A DNA stretch of 64,000 bases from Whitmania pigra (taxonomy: Eukaryota > Annelida > Clitellata > Hirudinida > Haemopidae). The notes beneath the pieces are model-generated. The model worked only from the letters and a program-made list of their open reading frames with translations. It did no database searches and was not told the DNA's origin. The position numbers and the translations under genes were made by a program. Below, one piece after another: positions 1 through 12,931 of the stretch (positions are counted from its first letter, which is position 1; each line of letters begins with the position of its first letter). The stretch is taken from assembly GCA_021613335.1 (NCBI GenBank), contig JAJTWR010000461.1, forward strand, positions 186,001 through 250,000. Direction: 5' to 3'.

Positions 1-283
1 ATCAAAGCAATCATGGTCAGAATCCAATAAACCAACCGCCCTGACTTGCTGACGCATGCAGTAGCAGAGAAAACTCCACATCCTGCAGATCGTAAGGATT
101 AATCCGTCCAATCCCATAATGTCTGTTATTCGATAAAAAATACCCCTCCCGGCCTGAGTATTGTTGCTATATCTGCGGACGTTGTTATACGATCTAAGCA
201 TGCACCCGTTGATGAACTCCGGAGTGCCAAGAAAAACACTTTTTAATAAAAAACAGCCTCGAGTTTGAAGATCTACTTCTGAA
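1..283 (-). CDS. possible internal exon, open to the window edge (unidentified)
   Basis: On the minus strand one frame stays open for about 94 codons, from a TTTCAG acceptor-like site near 284 down to position 1, where the window cuts it. This is long for such AT-rich DNA, and local GC content is higher than in the flanks. The conceptual product has a basic, Cys-rich middle and a hydrophobic stretch near the left edge. I do not recognise a family. It cannot be the last exon of the tetraspanin to the right, because the phases do not match. It may be an exon of an unrelated gene that continues leftward, or chance. Confidence 0.22.
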
Positions 284-2119
284 ATTCAGTCGGAAAACGA
301 AATAGATTCCACCATTAATGACCAGTCCCAAATCAACAACGTATGCATAAACCATACGCCGCCATTGAGCTTACAATAAGAAAACACTGCCGAAGAATAA
401 ATTTCCATCAAAAATATAATAGAAAGCGTTTTTTCGTCATTTATCAATATTTGTATAATCAGTTGAAACCTTTTATAGATAAATTAATTACTGATAGATA
501 AACATTACACTCGTTTTGTAAAATATTAATTTTTTTAAAATGAACTAAACTACCTTCAACAATTAATGAGTCTTACATACATTTATAAAAAAAGCTAATC
601 AAAAAGTTACATTTTGAAAACCCTTGATATGGCTGCCTTCGTTTCGCTTTCCTTGGCAATTTCACTCAATTCCAATTTGCCACCAACAATGTGCTAGCTT
701 TCTTTGAAAATAAAAACTACCCATCTAAAAATTCAAATTCGTATAACGCAGCTTACAAATTAGGAAAAAGAATAGAATATTGCACATCGATAACAAACCC
801 ACAATTTGAACAGGATCAAACGCTACAACTTAAATGAGCAACCGCTTTCCGAACCTCTACTAGCCCATCAGGGGTCTAACAAAACACAATACTGGAAATG
901 TTCTCACACATCAACAAAGTGAGGTTCTTTTAGCCAAGGGCACCATTGTAGCTTTTCTCCAAGGGGTGCTCAATCTGACACGATTTACTTTGTTTTGTTT
1001 CTCATCACCTTCAGTCAAGAGGGAACAACAAAAATCAAAATGACTTCCTCACTTTTAACCTTCTCAAAAGTAAAAAGCCGGTCTTCCATCGCATTCAGAA
1101 TACAATCACTCATCAGTGCTGAAGACCATCTAGAGTTCATCCATTCACAAGCCACTAGGTTTAGTAATCACCATTTTTTAAATAATATTATTTATTGTTA
1201 TTACTGTTACTATTATTTGAATACAAATAAAATAATATAGAATCAAAGGTTTTTTGATTGTCCTAAATGTGTATGTATGAACGTGGTGTATTGACATTAA
1301 ATGGCAATACTCAAATTTCAGATCTTGAAACCAGCACTCAAAATAGACGCAAACGAACATCGAACAAAATGCATACCTGAGCAAGAAAAAAACTCGCAGA
1401 AAAAAACCCATCCTCGGGCTAGATCCTGCCACGAAAATAAAACAATAGCAACTTCTACAAATGCATTTAAGGCAAAGTAAGAGCTTGATGGACCACAACA
1501 TGAATATATGAATTATGATTGTAATAATAATGAAATAATAAAGTATTTTAAGGTTCAGACAAGTGGCAGTCGACTCGAATGTCGTCACAAAAGTCAGCTC
1601 GTTAAAAAACAAATTTCGGCAATGGTAGTCGACAATCACTACTTCTCAGAAAGAAACATTTCTAAAGTTAAAATTGAAATATGATCGTAAACAAATTGTT
1701 CTAAAGAAAGCTAATGACATGATCACTTTGCTTGAAAATTGCAAATCCAGTCAAAACGTAAGGAATAAAACAACATTCTGAAACACACGAGCCAAAACTC
1801 CAGACACTTCGTAATGTCCTTCACTCCCAATATGGGATCTCCCTTGCTTTTGATTTCTTGACTTTTTTGGCCAGACAACAAGAAAATATGATTCCAAATA
1901 TCTAAAATAGATGATCAGTTATGCTAGTAGTCATTATTTTAAATAGTGTCATTATTTAAAGTTAAATAAATAAATGAAATAATTAATTAAATTATTTACC
2001 ATTTATTTCAGATGTACACAATAGCTAAGGTTGAATGGTTAGATTTAATTTTTGAACAAGAGATCAATCCACTCTAACTTTAATCATCACCGTCATTGTC
2101 AAAATCATTATCAACATCG

Positions 2120-2179
<60 letters not shown>

Positions 2180-2184
2180 CTGAC
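284..2184. other. mostly non-coding DNA left of the first tetraspanin
   Basis: AT-rich sequence with no convincing exon except candidates for the missing last tetraspanin exon. The best is 1777..1751 on the minus strand: a strong acceptor (GTGTGTTTCAG) followed in the correct phase by eight hydrophobic codons and a stop. A second acceptor near 1424 opens a 35-codon frame that looks less like a tetraspanin tail. Positions 2103-2183 are a long (CAT)n microsatellite. Confidence 0.4.
2103..2183. repeat. (CAT)n / (ATG)n microsatellite
   Basis: About 22 nearly perfect trinucleotide copies lie directly behind the splice donor of the sixth tetraspanin-1 exon, so the intron begins GTCAGTGATGATG. The same repeat gives an artificial poly-Met frame that is not a gene. 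Confidence 0.95.
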
Positions 2185-4001
2185 CTGCAAACAGCAGAGT
2201 CCAAGTCCAACCCCTCCAATAATAATGAGCTGTTCCTGTATGAGTACTTCAAAGATGGGCAGACATCCCTGAAAAGCAAAAGATCGGAGGCGATTTAATA
2301 TAAAATAAAATATAAAAAATAAATTAAATAAATTGTGTTTTAATTGTATTAAAATAAATAATAACCTAATTGTAATATTTAATCGGCAAGCAATGACAAA
2401 TCTAATGGACTGTCACGTCGAAACACTGTTAACATTATTACGATCATAATTATATTCACAATAACAGTTAAATAAATTGTATTAAAATAAATAATAACCT
2501 AATTGTATATTCACAGTAACAAAGGTTGGCAAAATGAGTGGTCAGTTTTAATTATTATGTAATTCCACACTCAACAGTTAGTTATCTTATTATGCGATTC
2601 CATGCTTATCAGTTCCACAGTACCTGAGCAAAAATGCTGGACTGATCAATACTAGCTCCACATCCAGGCACTGGATTCCTACAACAAGATTCTGGGACGG
2701 AAGAGCCGTTCGACGGGTTTGCAGAAGCAGAAGAGTACCAGGTACTCGTTCTCCAATCGGCATACGAGGACAGTCCGCAACACTTGAACTGGTAAATAAA
2801 TGCAATAACAATTAAGCTATTGATGATGGAACGTAAATTGTAAGAATGTAAATCGATGACGGTAAGAAGTCGACATCAATTCCTACGTTGTGCTGAAGAT
2901 GATCGACGGACATCCGTACATCTGCCTGTTCATCGTAGGCCTGCAGCATGGCGTAGGTGAGCTTGGAAGCCAGCTTGCTTTTCACCTGTCGAATGGTACG
3001 ACCTTGTAACAAATATTACTTGCAACGATGGCTCGGGATTATTTGATTTAATATTAATAATTTAATTTGATTTAATAATAATAATAATAATAATCATGAT
3101 TACTTGCAACGATGACTCGGGATTATTTGATTTAATATTAATAATTTAATTTGATTTAATAATAACAATAATAATAATAATCATGATTACTTGCAACGAT
3201 AACTCGGGATTATTTGATTTAATCTAATTTCATCATCGTCAACATCCATGGGCATAAAAATGATGAGAGTCGACCGTGACGAAACTCACCAGTGCCTCGT
3301 AAAGGTAGGCCACCACACCTGCACAAGTTTCCAACAGGAGGACTATCAGAAGTAGTATGGAGTACTGTGAATGGAATATGGAGAGTTGAGGTGGTACAAT
3401 CGGAGGTAGTATAATTTGTGTAATTTGTATAATTGGATGGCAAATATGAATTGAATGAATGGAAATTATAAAATTTCTTAACATAACATGACATTCTTGA
3501 AAGAGGTCCAAAATCATTTACAACCAAACATTATTTTCAAATATTTTATGCACAAGACCTTATCAAACAAGATATGTCGAATCTTTTAAATCTTCTCTGC
3601 GTGTAAAACAATAAATCCAATTAAAACTACCAGCAACAGGCAAGACTTGTTCTTCTGGCACGTGGCACAGCATCCGACCACGAACACCACCAGTATGACG
3701 ATCGCTCCGGTCCCTATGAGGATGTAGACGGACACCAGAAAGTAGTCGAGCCTGCCCCCCAGAATGGGGGCGTACCTGTGACAGAGGAAGAAGGCCAGCA
3801 GGCCGACGGTCAAAATGCCGAGGCCCGACAGCTGCAAAGTACGAATCGTCGTAGACACGAAGTTCTCGTCAAACGAGACTTAAAACTAACCAGCAACAGG
3901 GAGTTGAAGGCAAACAGGAGATGCCTCAGGAAGGACACTCCGCAGCACCTGTTGTCGGACTTCGATTGCGTCCTGGTTACCTGTAGCGGTTTGTTCTGCA
4001 T
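2185..4001 (-). CDS. tetraspanin 1 (last exon not placed)
   Basis: Four-pass membrane scaffold of the tetraspanin family, expected at plasma or endosomal membranes. Exons on the minus strand: 4001..3891, 3831..3631, 3364..3290, 2985..2887, 2788..2624, 2268..2185. All introns are phase 0 with consensus sites, giving 245 residues so far. Visible landmarks: basic N-tail and TM1 (residues 1-40), TM2 (about 75-97), the post-TM2 Cys pair, TM3 (105-125), the large extracellular loop with the CCG signature (165-167), an ESCC pair (197-198), PGCG (Cys205), the closing GC (218-219), and TM4. The fourth-exon acceptor was chosen at CGACAG because it alone keeps the frame and the loop helix. The family normally needs 10-20 more residues; 1777..1751 is a candidate. 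Close to the CD151/tetraspanin-9 type by feel only. Confidence 0.88.
3018..3222. repeat. tandem repeat of about 90 bp, 2-3 copies
   Basis: An intron of tetraspanin 1 contains repeated blocks starting ACTTGCAACGAT, followed by CTCGGGATTATTTGATTTAA and an ATA-rich run that ends ATCATGATT. Copies differ by single bases and by the length of the ATA run. Confidence 0.85.
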
Positions 4002-7000
4002 AGTTCCGGTTCAATTATCGGACGTGGCAAGGCAACGTGATGACCTGGAGAAAGACAAGTTAAATAATAATAATAATAGTAGATGTGAAATAATATGATG
4101 GAAGATACATTTATTGTTATGCAGTTTATTAAAGCAAACAATAGCATGGTGGAAATCACATCCTTCCAAAAAGTAAATTTAAATCCTTATTTTTAACTAA
4201 CATTCTCACTGCTAAAAATTGAAAAACCTCAACAAATGACGATCTGTAGGTGCGTGCAATTGCATCTTTTTATGTAGGATCATCACCACAATTTAGCAAT
4301 CTATGAGCAGCTATTTCCTGCACTTTTAGCCATTTTATGTCTTCCTATTTTATCCAACCATCCATCCATCCACCCATCCAACAAATAATCACCAAGATAT
4401 TTCACATTATCAACAAAGATGAATGTAAATTACACCAAAAAGTTACATTTAATACATAATTCACCACTATTAATGTATTAACAACTTCATTCTCCAAAGG
4501 TAATACTTTGAACCAAATATACTTTGTGCCAAATCACCATGTTGATAAATGGTGCAGGAATATACACCGTTTCTGGGTCTGATAAAGCATTCATAAACAT
4601 TTTTTTTTCTTTCAAATTGCGCTGTTAACGACTACAATGTTACAATGTTACTGTATCAACTCATTCAATGCAACTTGCAGCAATTTAATATAATTAAGCT
4701 TGTACAAACAGCTTGAGGACATAGCAAAAACATAAACTCTTGCAGGAAATAATCCCACTGGAGATATTTCCTTAAGCCAAGGTCTGTTTTGACGCATGCC
4801 TTCCATTACGACCAATTACCAAACTGTACAAATAATAATACTCAGATGATCAAAAACTATTTACGAAGCAACTGTAAAAGACACGTCTAATGATTTAATC
4901 GATTGCAAATACAACCCATGACATAGTTCCCTCAATTTTGGATGCAGATTGATTCAATGGTTTGCAATCCTAGATGCCACAATAATTAGTGACATCTGAT
5001 GCATCGGGTTCGGCACAAATTCTGAACAATTACGAAGCATCTTCAGGTAGCATCTGCACTAACGGTTGATTAAATAAATGAATTGCCTTCACATCCTATT
5101 TGAACACATAATAATGCACTCAAAAGAGAGGCAAATAAAAATGTTAAAAACCCAACGATTATCAAAGATATCAGTGGTTGGTAAAGATGCAAAAGGAACA
5201 GACAAGAATTAGGAGAAACCAATGACTCACCACATGAGAAGCTTAGCTCAAGCATATGTTTAAAATAATTAAACGATAGGGCATCACTATCAATATCCGA
5301 TTGAATATTGAATGTCGTAGACAACTAAGTCTGCAACAACCACAAGCTAAATTTGTTGGCCAGGGAAGATTGGTAATTGAAAAATTAAGAGTAAAAAAAG
5401 AAAATCCAGGTCATGTCTTAAAAATCTAGGTCAAAGGACAAGGACATTGTCAAAGTCTGCAACAAGCACTGAATGTGGTTCTGCTAAAAGATTAACTAAG
5501 GAAATACTCATCATCATCATCATCGCTATCATTTTTTGATGACTCAGAGAGAGATGGGAGCTCTAGTTCAAGAATTCATGGTTATTTTTACGATGTGGAT
5601 CATTATCATAATCATCATCATCAATACCACACACTTGTTGGGGATCATAATCATCCCAAACAGCACATAGTTGTAGTCTATTTCCTGCCTTTTAATCAGC
5701 ATCTGCCTAGTATGAAACAGCTAGTTTCTTCAAGTAATGTTTTGTTCTCATTCCTTATATCACCAAATAATATTAAAATATTCAGTGTGCATTGGTTAAG
5801 ATAATTACAATAACTAAACCCAAAAGTATAATCAACTTCTTAATTTAATTTTTGCAATATATTATAATATGTGCAGTAATTAAATAAGATCTCAATATAT
5901 CATGTAAAAATCTTCATCTTAATCACGGATTCAGGAAACACATCGCATAACTTTAATAAATATAAAAAAAAAGTTAAAACAACATGCATGAAAAACAAAA
6001 TTGTTGGTGAAAATTGATGGTGATTATGATGATGAAATGTAGTGAAGCTTATTTGGCAAGACTGTGCTTCCTGATAGATAAGTAAATCCTTGAACCATTG
6101 CTATGAACAAAAATGAAGCAAGATAATAATAATAAAGCGACTAACAAATTCGCAAAATATTCAAAGTGTTACGTAACAAATATTCAAAATATTACATAAC
6201 AAATATTCTTTAAATTCTCCTCACTAATTCCAGATTTCATTCATTTCAGCAAAGGAACAAAACAGTCCTCGCTTATATTTATATAAACAGGAAACAATAG
6301 TGTCACAGCATTCCACTTGCACAATGGAAGTTAATTAACATATCATTATCGCTGCTTTTAAACATCTCTCTTACAAGCCAATTGCATTCATGCTAATTAC
6401 CTGCATTATCTAGCTTCAATAACAATGTTGCTTTCACAACAACTGGAAAACATATGACTACAAAATTGTTAAGATCACCATGTTTTACATAAGTGCTTGT
6501 TTTTTTTATCAGGAAATTTCAAAACATTTCAAATTCTACCAATTAGGAACAAATAATTCATGTTCACTAGTGACATCGTGAACTTGACAATGAACCTGTA
6601 GTCCATTAGAGCAGTCAAAGATCATATTAGCAATTGCATAATTGGTCATTATTAAGCCACCTTTGATGAGCAGGCTCGATGAAGCAGCTGGTAACTGCAT
6701 TTTACAAGTAATACTGGAACATTGATTTCTAGCTTTGTGAAACTGCTTTATTTCTGCATCATGGAGATACTCTCTGCTTATCTACACGTTTTCAGCATAG
6801 CAGCACCACGACAAAGGCATCGAAATCTAGCAGGAAGCCTTCATCGTCCAAATAATCTTGTTACGAAATGGACGTTAATAATAACCAGATTAATCAATCA
6901 GTCTGATTAGTTGAAGCATAATTAGCAAATATATAAACATATGCAACAAAAGTGTACAATTCCATTAAGGCGACGATACCTTTTGAGTTTTATGAATGTT

Positions 7001-7994
7001 TCTGCAAAAACTCGCAGAATATCAAGAGTGGAATGTGCTAAGTTAGACTCAGAACTCATCGCGAACTATTAAAACGAGCCTGCCAAGTTTCGATTCTAGA
7101 AGACTAATTCAAACTCACGAATATCATCGTACAGATAAAACCACGAACCTTGGAACCAAGTTTTGTTATCCGAAGTTAAATATCGCCCAACCGTCCAATA
7201 GCCACTCGAGCAAGAGTTGTTGAATTAAGTCCTAAATACGAATTTTACCCGCTTGCAGACTGATAACGACTCAGTTAGAAAGCTCAGTACCTGGGCGCAT
7301 AGTTCGGTAGCAACAAGCCAGTTCCAAAGAATAAAAGAATTAGCTTCCTCTCCGTCTCCAATCACAATTCAGCTCCACGAGTATATATATACATATATAT
7401 ATTTACCTCTTAAAATATCATTGCGACAGACTCACTCCAACACTTAGCCGAATTTTTTTTGTTAAAATAGTTCAGTGAGAATACGATGCTCCCCAAACTC
7501 CCCCTACCGTTAGCCCGCGCAGCAACGAAATAAATGTCAATATTGCTACTCTGGTAAAGAGAACAAAGATTTTGCGACTAGCAGATGAAATAAAATTGCC
7601 AAAAAAGGTAAAATACACTCAAAGGATAATATGCACTCTAACGCTCGAAGTCCTCCAAAACGTCAAGATACGGTCGATTCTTTGCAAGTTAAATATTTGA
7701 ACCTTCCAAATACAAAAACGCTCGGACAAATCTAAGTTTAATGTAAATGAATAAAATTCGTAAACAATGCAGGCATCAAGATAAAGCTACATTGATAAAG
7801 ATCACATTGACAAGAAGAGCAAATGCAGGCAACCATTTGAGGTCAATGATACATGGAAGTCCTTTCCTCCTTCCTTTGTGTGAATGATGTTTGTATACAC
7901 TGTAGCAAGAATTGAAACATACATTTGTGAAGACAAATTTCTCAATCTTCATTTCAGCTCAGGATGTCTGAAAAATGCAAGCAATAGATGGCTT
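4002..7994. other. intergenic region, nothing supported
   Basis: About 4 kb of AT-rich DNA between tetraspanin 1 and the RUFY-like gene. Short open frames occur on both strands, but none has splice support or recognisable similarity. I specifically looked for FYVE zinc-finger exons (paired CxxC with a basic RKHHCR core) downstream of the RUFY-like gene and saw none. Confidence 0.5.
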
Positions 7995-10900
7995 CTAGAG
8001 AAGCATAGTATTAAATTTCTTTGAGTTCACTAACAGTGCTTTGAACTTTACCATATCCTCCTCTAATTTCTGTATTCTCAGACTTTTGTCAGTATTGACT
8101 TTTAGAGACTCCTGTAAAATATTGCAAGCACATGTACTGACAACTGTTAATCGCCTAACTTTAATATTATCCTGCTTGCATTAAAATAGCCATAAATTTT
8201 GAAATCAACCAACTGAATAAAGATTGGAGAAAGACAACAAATTTAAACAATATTTGTGTAAAATCTCAAAGCATATTAAATCTTGCATTGATGTTATCCC
8301 GATATTAATTGCACAACAACATTCAACAATTGCTCAACAATGGATCATACTTGAAGATCAGCCTGGAGTTGTGCATTCGTCGATTTAAGAGCTTCATTCT
8401 CTTTTTTCATCAGAACGAGACTCGATTGTCGTATTTTAAGGTCCTTCTCCATTATCTCCATAATCATTTCCAATTCTCTTCGCCTTATCATTTCCTGTTC
8501 CAGATCCTTTTCTGCTTTCTTAAATTTTAAAAGGCTCGTTAGCGGCGTTAAAATTATCGCCGTATAACCAATCATCATCAAAACTTGTTTAACAACGATC
8601 TCATCTTGCAACTTGTTCTGAAGATCCTGATACAAAGTGTCGAGCCCAAGACGAGAGGTGTTGTAGGCCTCCCTCTCTGAATTTATGTCTTGCTGGGCAG
8701 TCTGCAAATAATTATAAAAGTGATGATTGTGATGTTATTATCATGAAAAGCTAATAATTTTTTTCAAGTTAAATTTCATTTGTGTTACTTTGAAGATTTT
8801 ACAAACATATGCTCACCCAAGTTGAATCGAGGACAGTTGAAACAATAAACACCTTTAATTACTTTTTTAGAAAATCATTTTCTCTTTAATCATCGCTACA
8901 ATCATCATCAGGACCAACCTGCAACTGCTTACTGTGTTCCTCCAGCAAAGACTCCTTGTCACTCCTGAGCTGAGAATTCTCTCTCTGCAACTGAAGCATG
9001 TTGTTCTGCGCAATGGTGATGTCTTCTTTCATGAGGGTGTTGGCAGTCTGCAATCCCTCGAGTTTCTGCTGAAGATTTGTCACAGTGGCACTGAATTGAA
9101 AAAGAAACAAAAGTTCAATATCATCGTAATTTGAATTTGTGATCAAATGGTTTAATACGAGTTAATGCGATTAGAAGATGTATCCATTTAAGAGCTATCA
9201 ATGGCCTTAAATGATACCTAGCTTAAAAAGTAAAGAAATGTACAAAATTTAAAAAAGAGGATGCCCATGATTAATAAAACAGACAAAACATGTGATCATT
9301 AGGCAGCTACCACAAGGATAATCATATTTTTATCACGGCATCTCTTGCCTTAGATGGCGGTTAAGTTCTTCCAGGTAGTTCTTCTGGTCTAAGATGGCTG
9401 CCATCTGTTTGCTCCCTCGGCTTTTGTCGAAGATTTCGAAGATGTCAATACACAATTTAAATTAGCATACGATAAAAATTAAACATCAGCAGGAATTGAA
9501 TTTCAAAATGAATAATTTAATGAATAATAAAAAAAAACAAACAACAATAACACGTGTACGTTAAAAAGGAACTCACTATAAATTGTTTTAGACACAAACA
9601 AAAATATGCTCTTAGGAATCACGTTTCCAAAGCGGCAATTCAAAGAGATTATAAAATTAAATAATATCAAGCCAATTGATGACTAGCCAATAAGTAATTA
9701 ACTCATTAAATTTAATTACTTTTGAAGTAGATATACAATATAAATGGATCAAGCAACGACCTCATCTCCATTGGAGTGTGAATGCAAAACGATTGATTCT
9801 CTTTCAAATAGAGACTGAAATCGATCATCCCCATCTAAAATACATTAATGCATAATGGTAAATATTTCGGACATACATCTTCACAACAAAAATGGTGATT
9901 GTTATTAAATATTCAACTGAAAATTGCAAAGAATAAATTTTTATTTTTATTTCATAATATATTATGAATATATTTCATCATTCATAACATCCCTCTAAAC
10001 TGATCTCACAGGCCTATCCAAATCTTCGTCCTTGACCCCAATGGAGCAATCGATGACGTTGAGGCCCACAAGGAGGCCAGAAATAATCACCGACTCCTCC
10101 TCCATCATCACCGCTCCACTGTCGTAGAATTCACTGCAAACAGTCGATTATTTGATATACTGCGCGGTCCGAGCGTACATTAAATTCAAATTAAAGCTAT
10201 AAGTCAGACAAACCAGATCCTAAAGGTTGAAATAAGTTTCATCTGGCTGCTATTATCATATTAGAACGAAGGGCTAACCCTTCGCCGTCATGTGCAACGT
10301 TAGCGAGGCTACGCCTAAAGAACAATTATACAGAAAAACAAAATAATCTCCGAGTAAATAAGCAAATACGTCTCAAAATAAAACACAAAAAGTAATTTTA
10401 AGTCACCAATATATTATAGTACTTACTAATGGAAGCAAATAAATATTTAAAAGTTTACGAATCACCACAAGAGCTCGTCCCTCCTGTCGATGAGAACTTT
10501 GAAGTAATCGGCCATTTTCTTCTGCATAAGAGCCAGCCTGAGCCATGCCCTGGCTCTTCCCAAAGGAGACCTATTTTTTATTTATTTTTATTTTTTATTT
10601 TATTAGATACAATTGATGGGAATCGATGAATGAATAATCCACGAGATTTGAAAAATATGTGCACAATGACTGAAATAATAAGCCCTTAATTGTGAATTAT
10701 TACGAAAGAATAGTACTAGACATAACATCGGTGTCGCTTTGAAGTTTTAAAGAAGCGAATATGAAAACTTATCCTCACTTGACATTTGGCAACTCTCGAA
10801 CGCTGGTAGTTATGTCTTTGGCATCGTTGGAGTACTTTTCGACTCTTTCTAGGACCTCCCAGAAGTCTCGACGCTCCCTCAAGATGCCTTTCTTGGCTGA

Positions 10901-11807
10901 TACAATCACAATGTCACACTAATTTCTAAGAATCTTTCAAATTTTATTGTATTACAATGGTTCAATTCATGAAAAAATGAAAATTTACAGGATATTTTTG
11001 AGTCTGCACTAATAACATTTTATTATTGCTCACTAGTAATCATAATTATTAAGTCATGATTCTTTTCATAACAAACTGACAAGATGACCAACATTTCAAC
11101 CCATGTCTCAATATGTGTTCTAGTACTAGGAAAAATTGCTGCAGGGCCGTATTGTTGTCATCTAGCATTCGTCCGTGAGAAAGGGAAGAATCGAGGATCT
11201 CTTTGATGATCAGTTTGAGAACATTCAACAGGTTATTCCTCTCTAGCTGTACAGGGTCCTTGGCTGCATTAACATTGATGAGAGATGATATTCTAACAAA
11301 CAAAAAATCATGAAAAAGAAACATTTTGAGGAATCAACATTAGCTAAGGTTCATTTTCTAATTAAAATTTATAATTTGTGCCTGCAAATCTACTATTGGT
11401 CAGTCCTTTTATAAAATCACAAAAATTTGCAAAAATGTGAACACATATGACTTGTAAAAATGAACCACTACTTCAATAACTGTGATTTTTTATGAATCTC
11501 AGTCTTGTTGGACAATAAATAATGCATACAATCTTTACATTAGCTAAAAACTTTAACAGGTGCTTTAAGAAGTCTAAGCATAACGTTACGCTTATAAATC
11601 ATTTCGGCTCGCTGAAGTTGCAGACTGCTTTGTAAATGATTGTTTTAGAGATTGCTTGTCTGACCAACCCTCGTTATCGTTTGCGCTCTGGCTAGTTACA
11701 TCCAGTTCTATGTCATTCAGTTCTTCCAAGCAGAGCCAATCGCCATCTACGGACACTCTAAAGTTACACAAATAAATCGTCTCCTTTGCCATACTTGGTA
11801 GCAACAT
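7995..11807 (-). CDS. RUFY3: RUN domain protein of the RUFY family, short RUFY3-like form
   Basis: Adaptor of endosome/neurite trafficking with a RUN domain and coiled coils. Exons: 11807..11669, 11263..11093, 10896..10779, 10570..10469, 10133..10010, 9834..9761, 9420..9349, 9090..8919, 8701..8585, 8518..8351, 8111..7995. Phases all agree and give 457 residues (452 if the Met at 11792 is used). The N-terminus carries the RUFY3-type [14 protein letters not shown] start. The RUN domain follows (L..FF.V.EH...HGLK, then [18 protein letters not shown], then LLVGLNVID, then IDFSLYLK), then coiled coil from the ILDQKNY..ELNRHL segment onward. It stops after the RLEE-type helix with no FYVE finger, matching the length of the vertebrate short RUFY3 isoform (about 469). 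The intron after 9349 is GC-AG. The exact first donor (11669) is inferred from phase. Confidence 0.9.
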
Positions 11808-12931
11808 TCAACATGAACTTATTCCTCCAGCCTCCCTGATTGTTTTCTGCTTTACACCGATAATAAATAATTAGACGAGCGTCGAGAGCGCAATTCGAAA
11901 TATTTTTGTTGCTAGCTTTCCAAAACGTTTAGATATATATTTTATAATGAGAAATCTTATATCTTTATCTAACATCATGACAATTGGAAAGCGGAAACAA
12001 TCAACTAATGTCATTTAGTGTTAATTTAATGTCGTTGTAGTTAATTAATTGCAGCACTTACTATAGGTAAGGCACATGTGTGATATCACATTTAATACAT
12101 CACATCGCAATAGATTGGCCCCTATTTTATTTATCAATTTAATTCGAAAAACTAATTTTTAAATTGCTAAAGCTTATTATAACAAGCTAATCTCAGTTTA
12201 TAAATTCTTAGAACCTGCATGCACCAGTGGCGTAAGAGTGGCCAAATGCTTCTTTTTGTGCACATAAATATAAATGGTAGATTGAAGGCAAACAATTAAC
12301 TTGTTACTAAAGACACATAACGAAAGAAAAGACACCTGTAATTTAGTTATAGTGATCCATTATAATTATATACGAACTATTATTATTTATGAATTTTAGT
12401 AAAATGTTTTTACCAAATTTGCAGTAAAATATCAAAGTGGAAACTGACAGGGTTTGGATTTAGGGTGAGGTTGCTCTCCCATGGCTACGTCAATGTTTTA
12501 AATTCATAAATTATCTGATTATTTATTTGCCCCACCACATAAATCAAAACAAAATCGGAACCCTATAGAAAGATATTCAAGAAAGAAGTCACAAATGATA
12601 TTTCCTGTTAATTTCTATGAATAACTATATGTTTTTATCGAAAGTCGGAGAACTGAGCATTTAAGATAGCATTTGTGAAAAAATTTTCTATTTTATTAAC
12701 AATATACATATATCATTGATACTTGAACAGTCGATTAAAATATTTTATGAATCAAACAGTTGCCTGCATTAAAGACGCTAAAGTTGCTGAAAATACCTTA
12801 GATTTAAATACAAATTGTTGTTTTTAAAGTGAAATTCATGCTCGTTTGGCAACAACTAGTAAGGACAGGCACCTTCGTCCTCCGGCAAATTACTGTACAA
12901 TTAATTAAAGCCCAAGTGGCAAGGCTAACAT

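Noticed and set aside
2064..2279. Poly-methionine open frame on the minus strand
   Set aside because: It reads the (ATG)n microsatellite in an intron; the real exon frame here is the tetraspanin TM4 exon.
3002..3008. Acceptor TTACAAG for the fourth tetraspanin-1 exon
   Set aside because: It breaks the frame with the preceding phase-0 exon; the CGACAG site at 2986-2988 keeps the frame and the loop helix.
5070..5324. Hydrophobic 84-codon minus-strand frame
   Set aside because: AT-rich intergenic DNA, no splice signals and no recognisable similarity.
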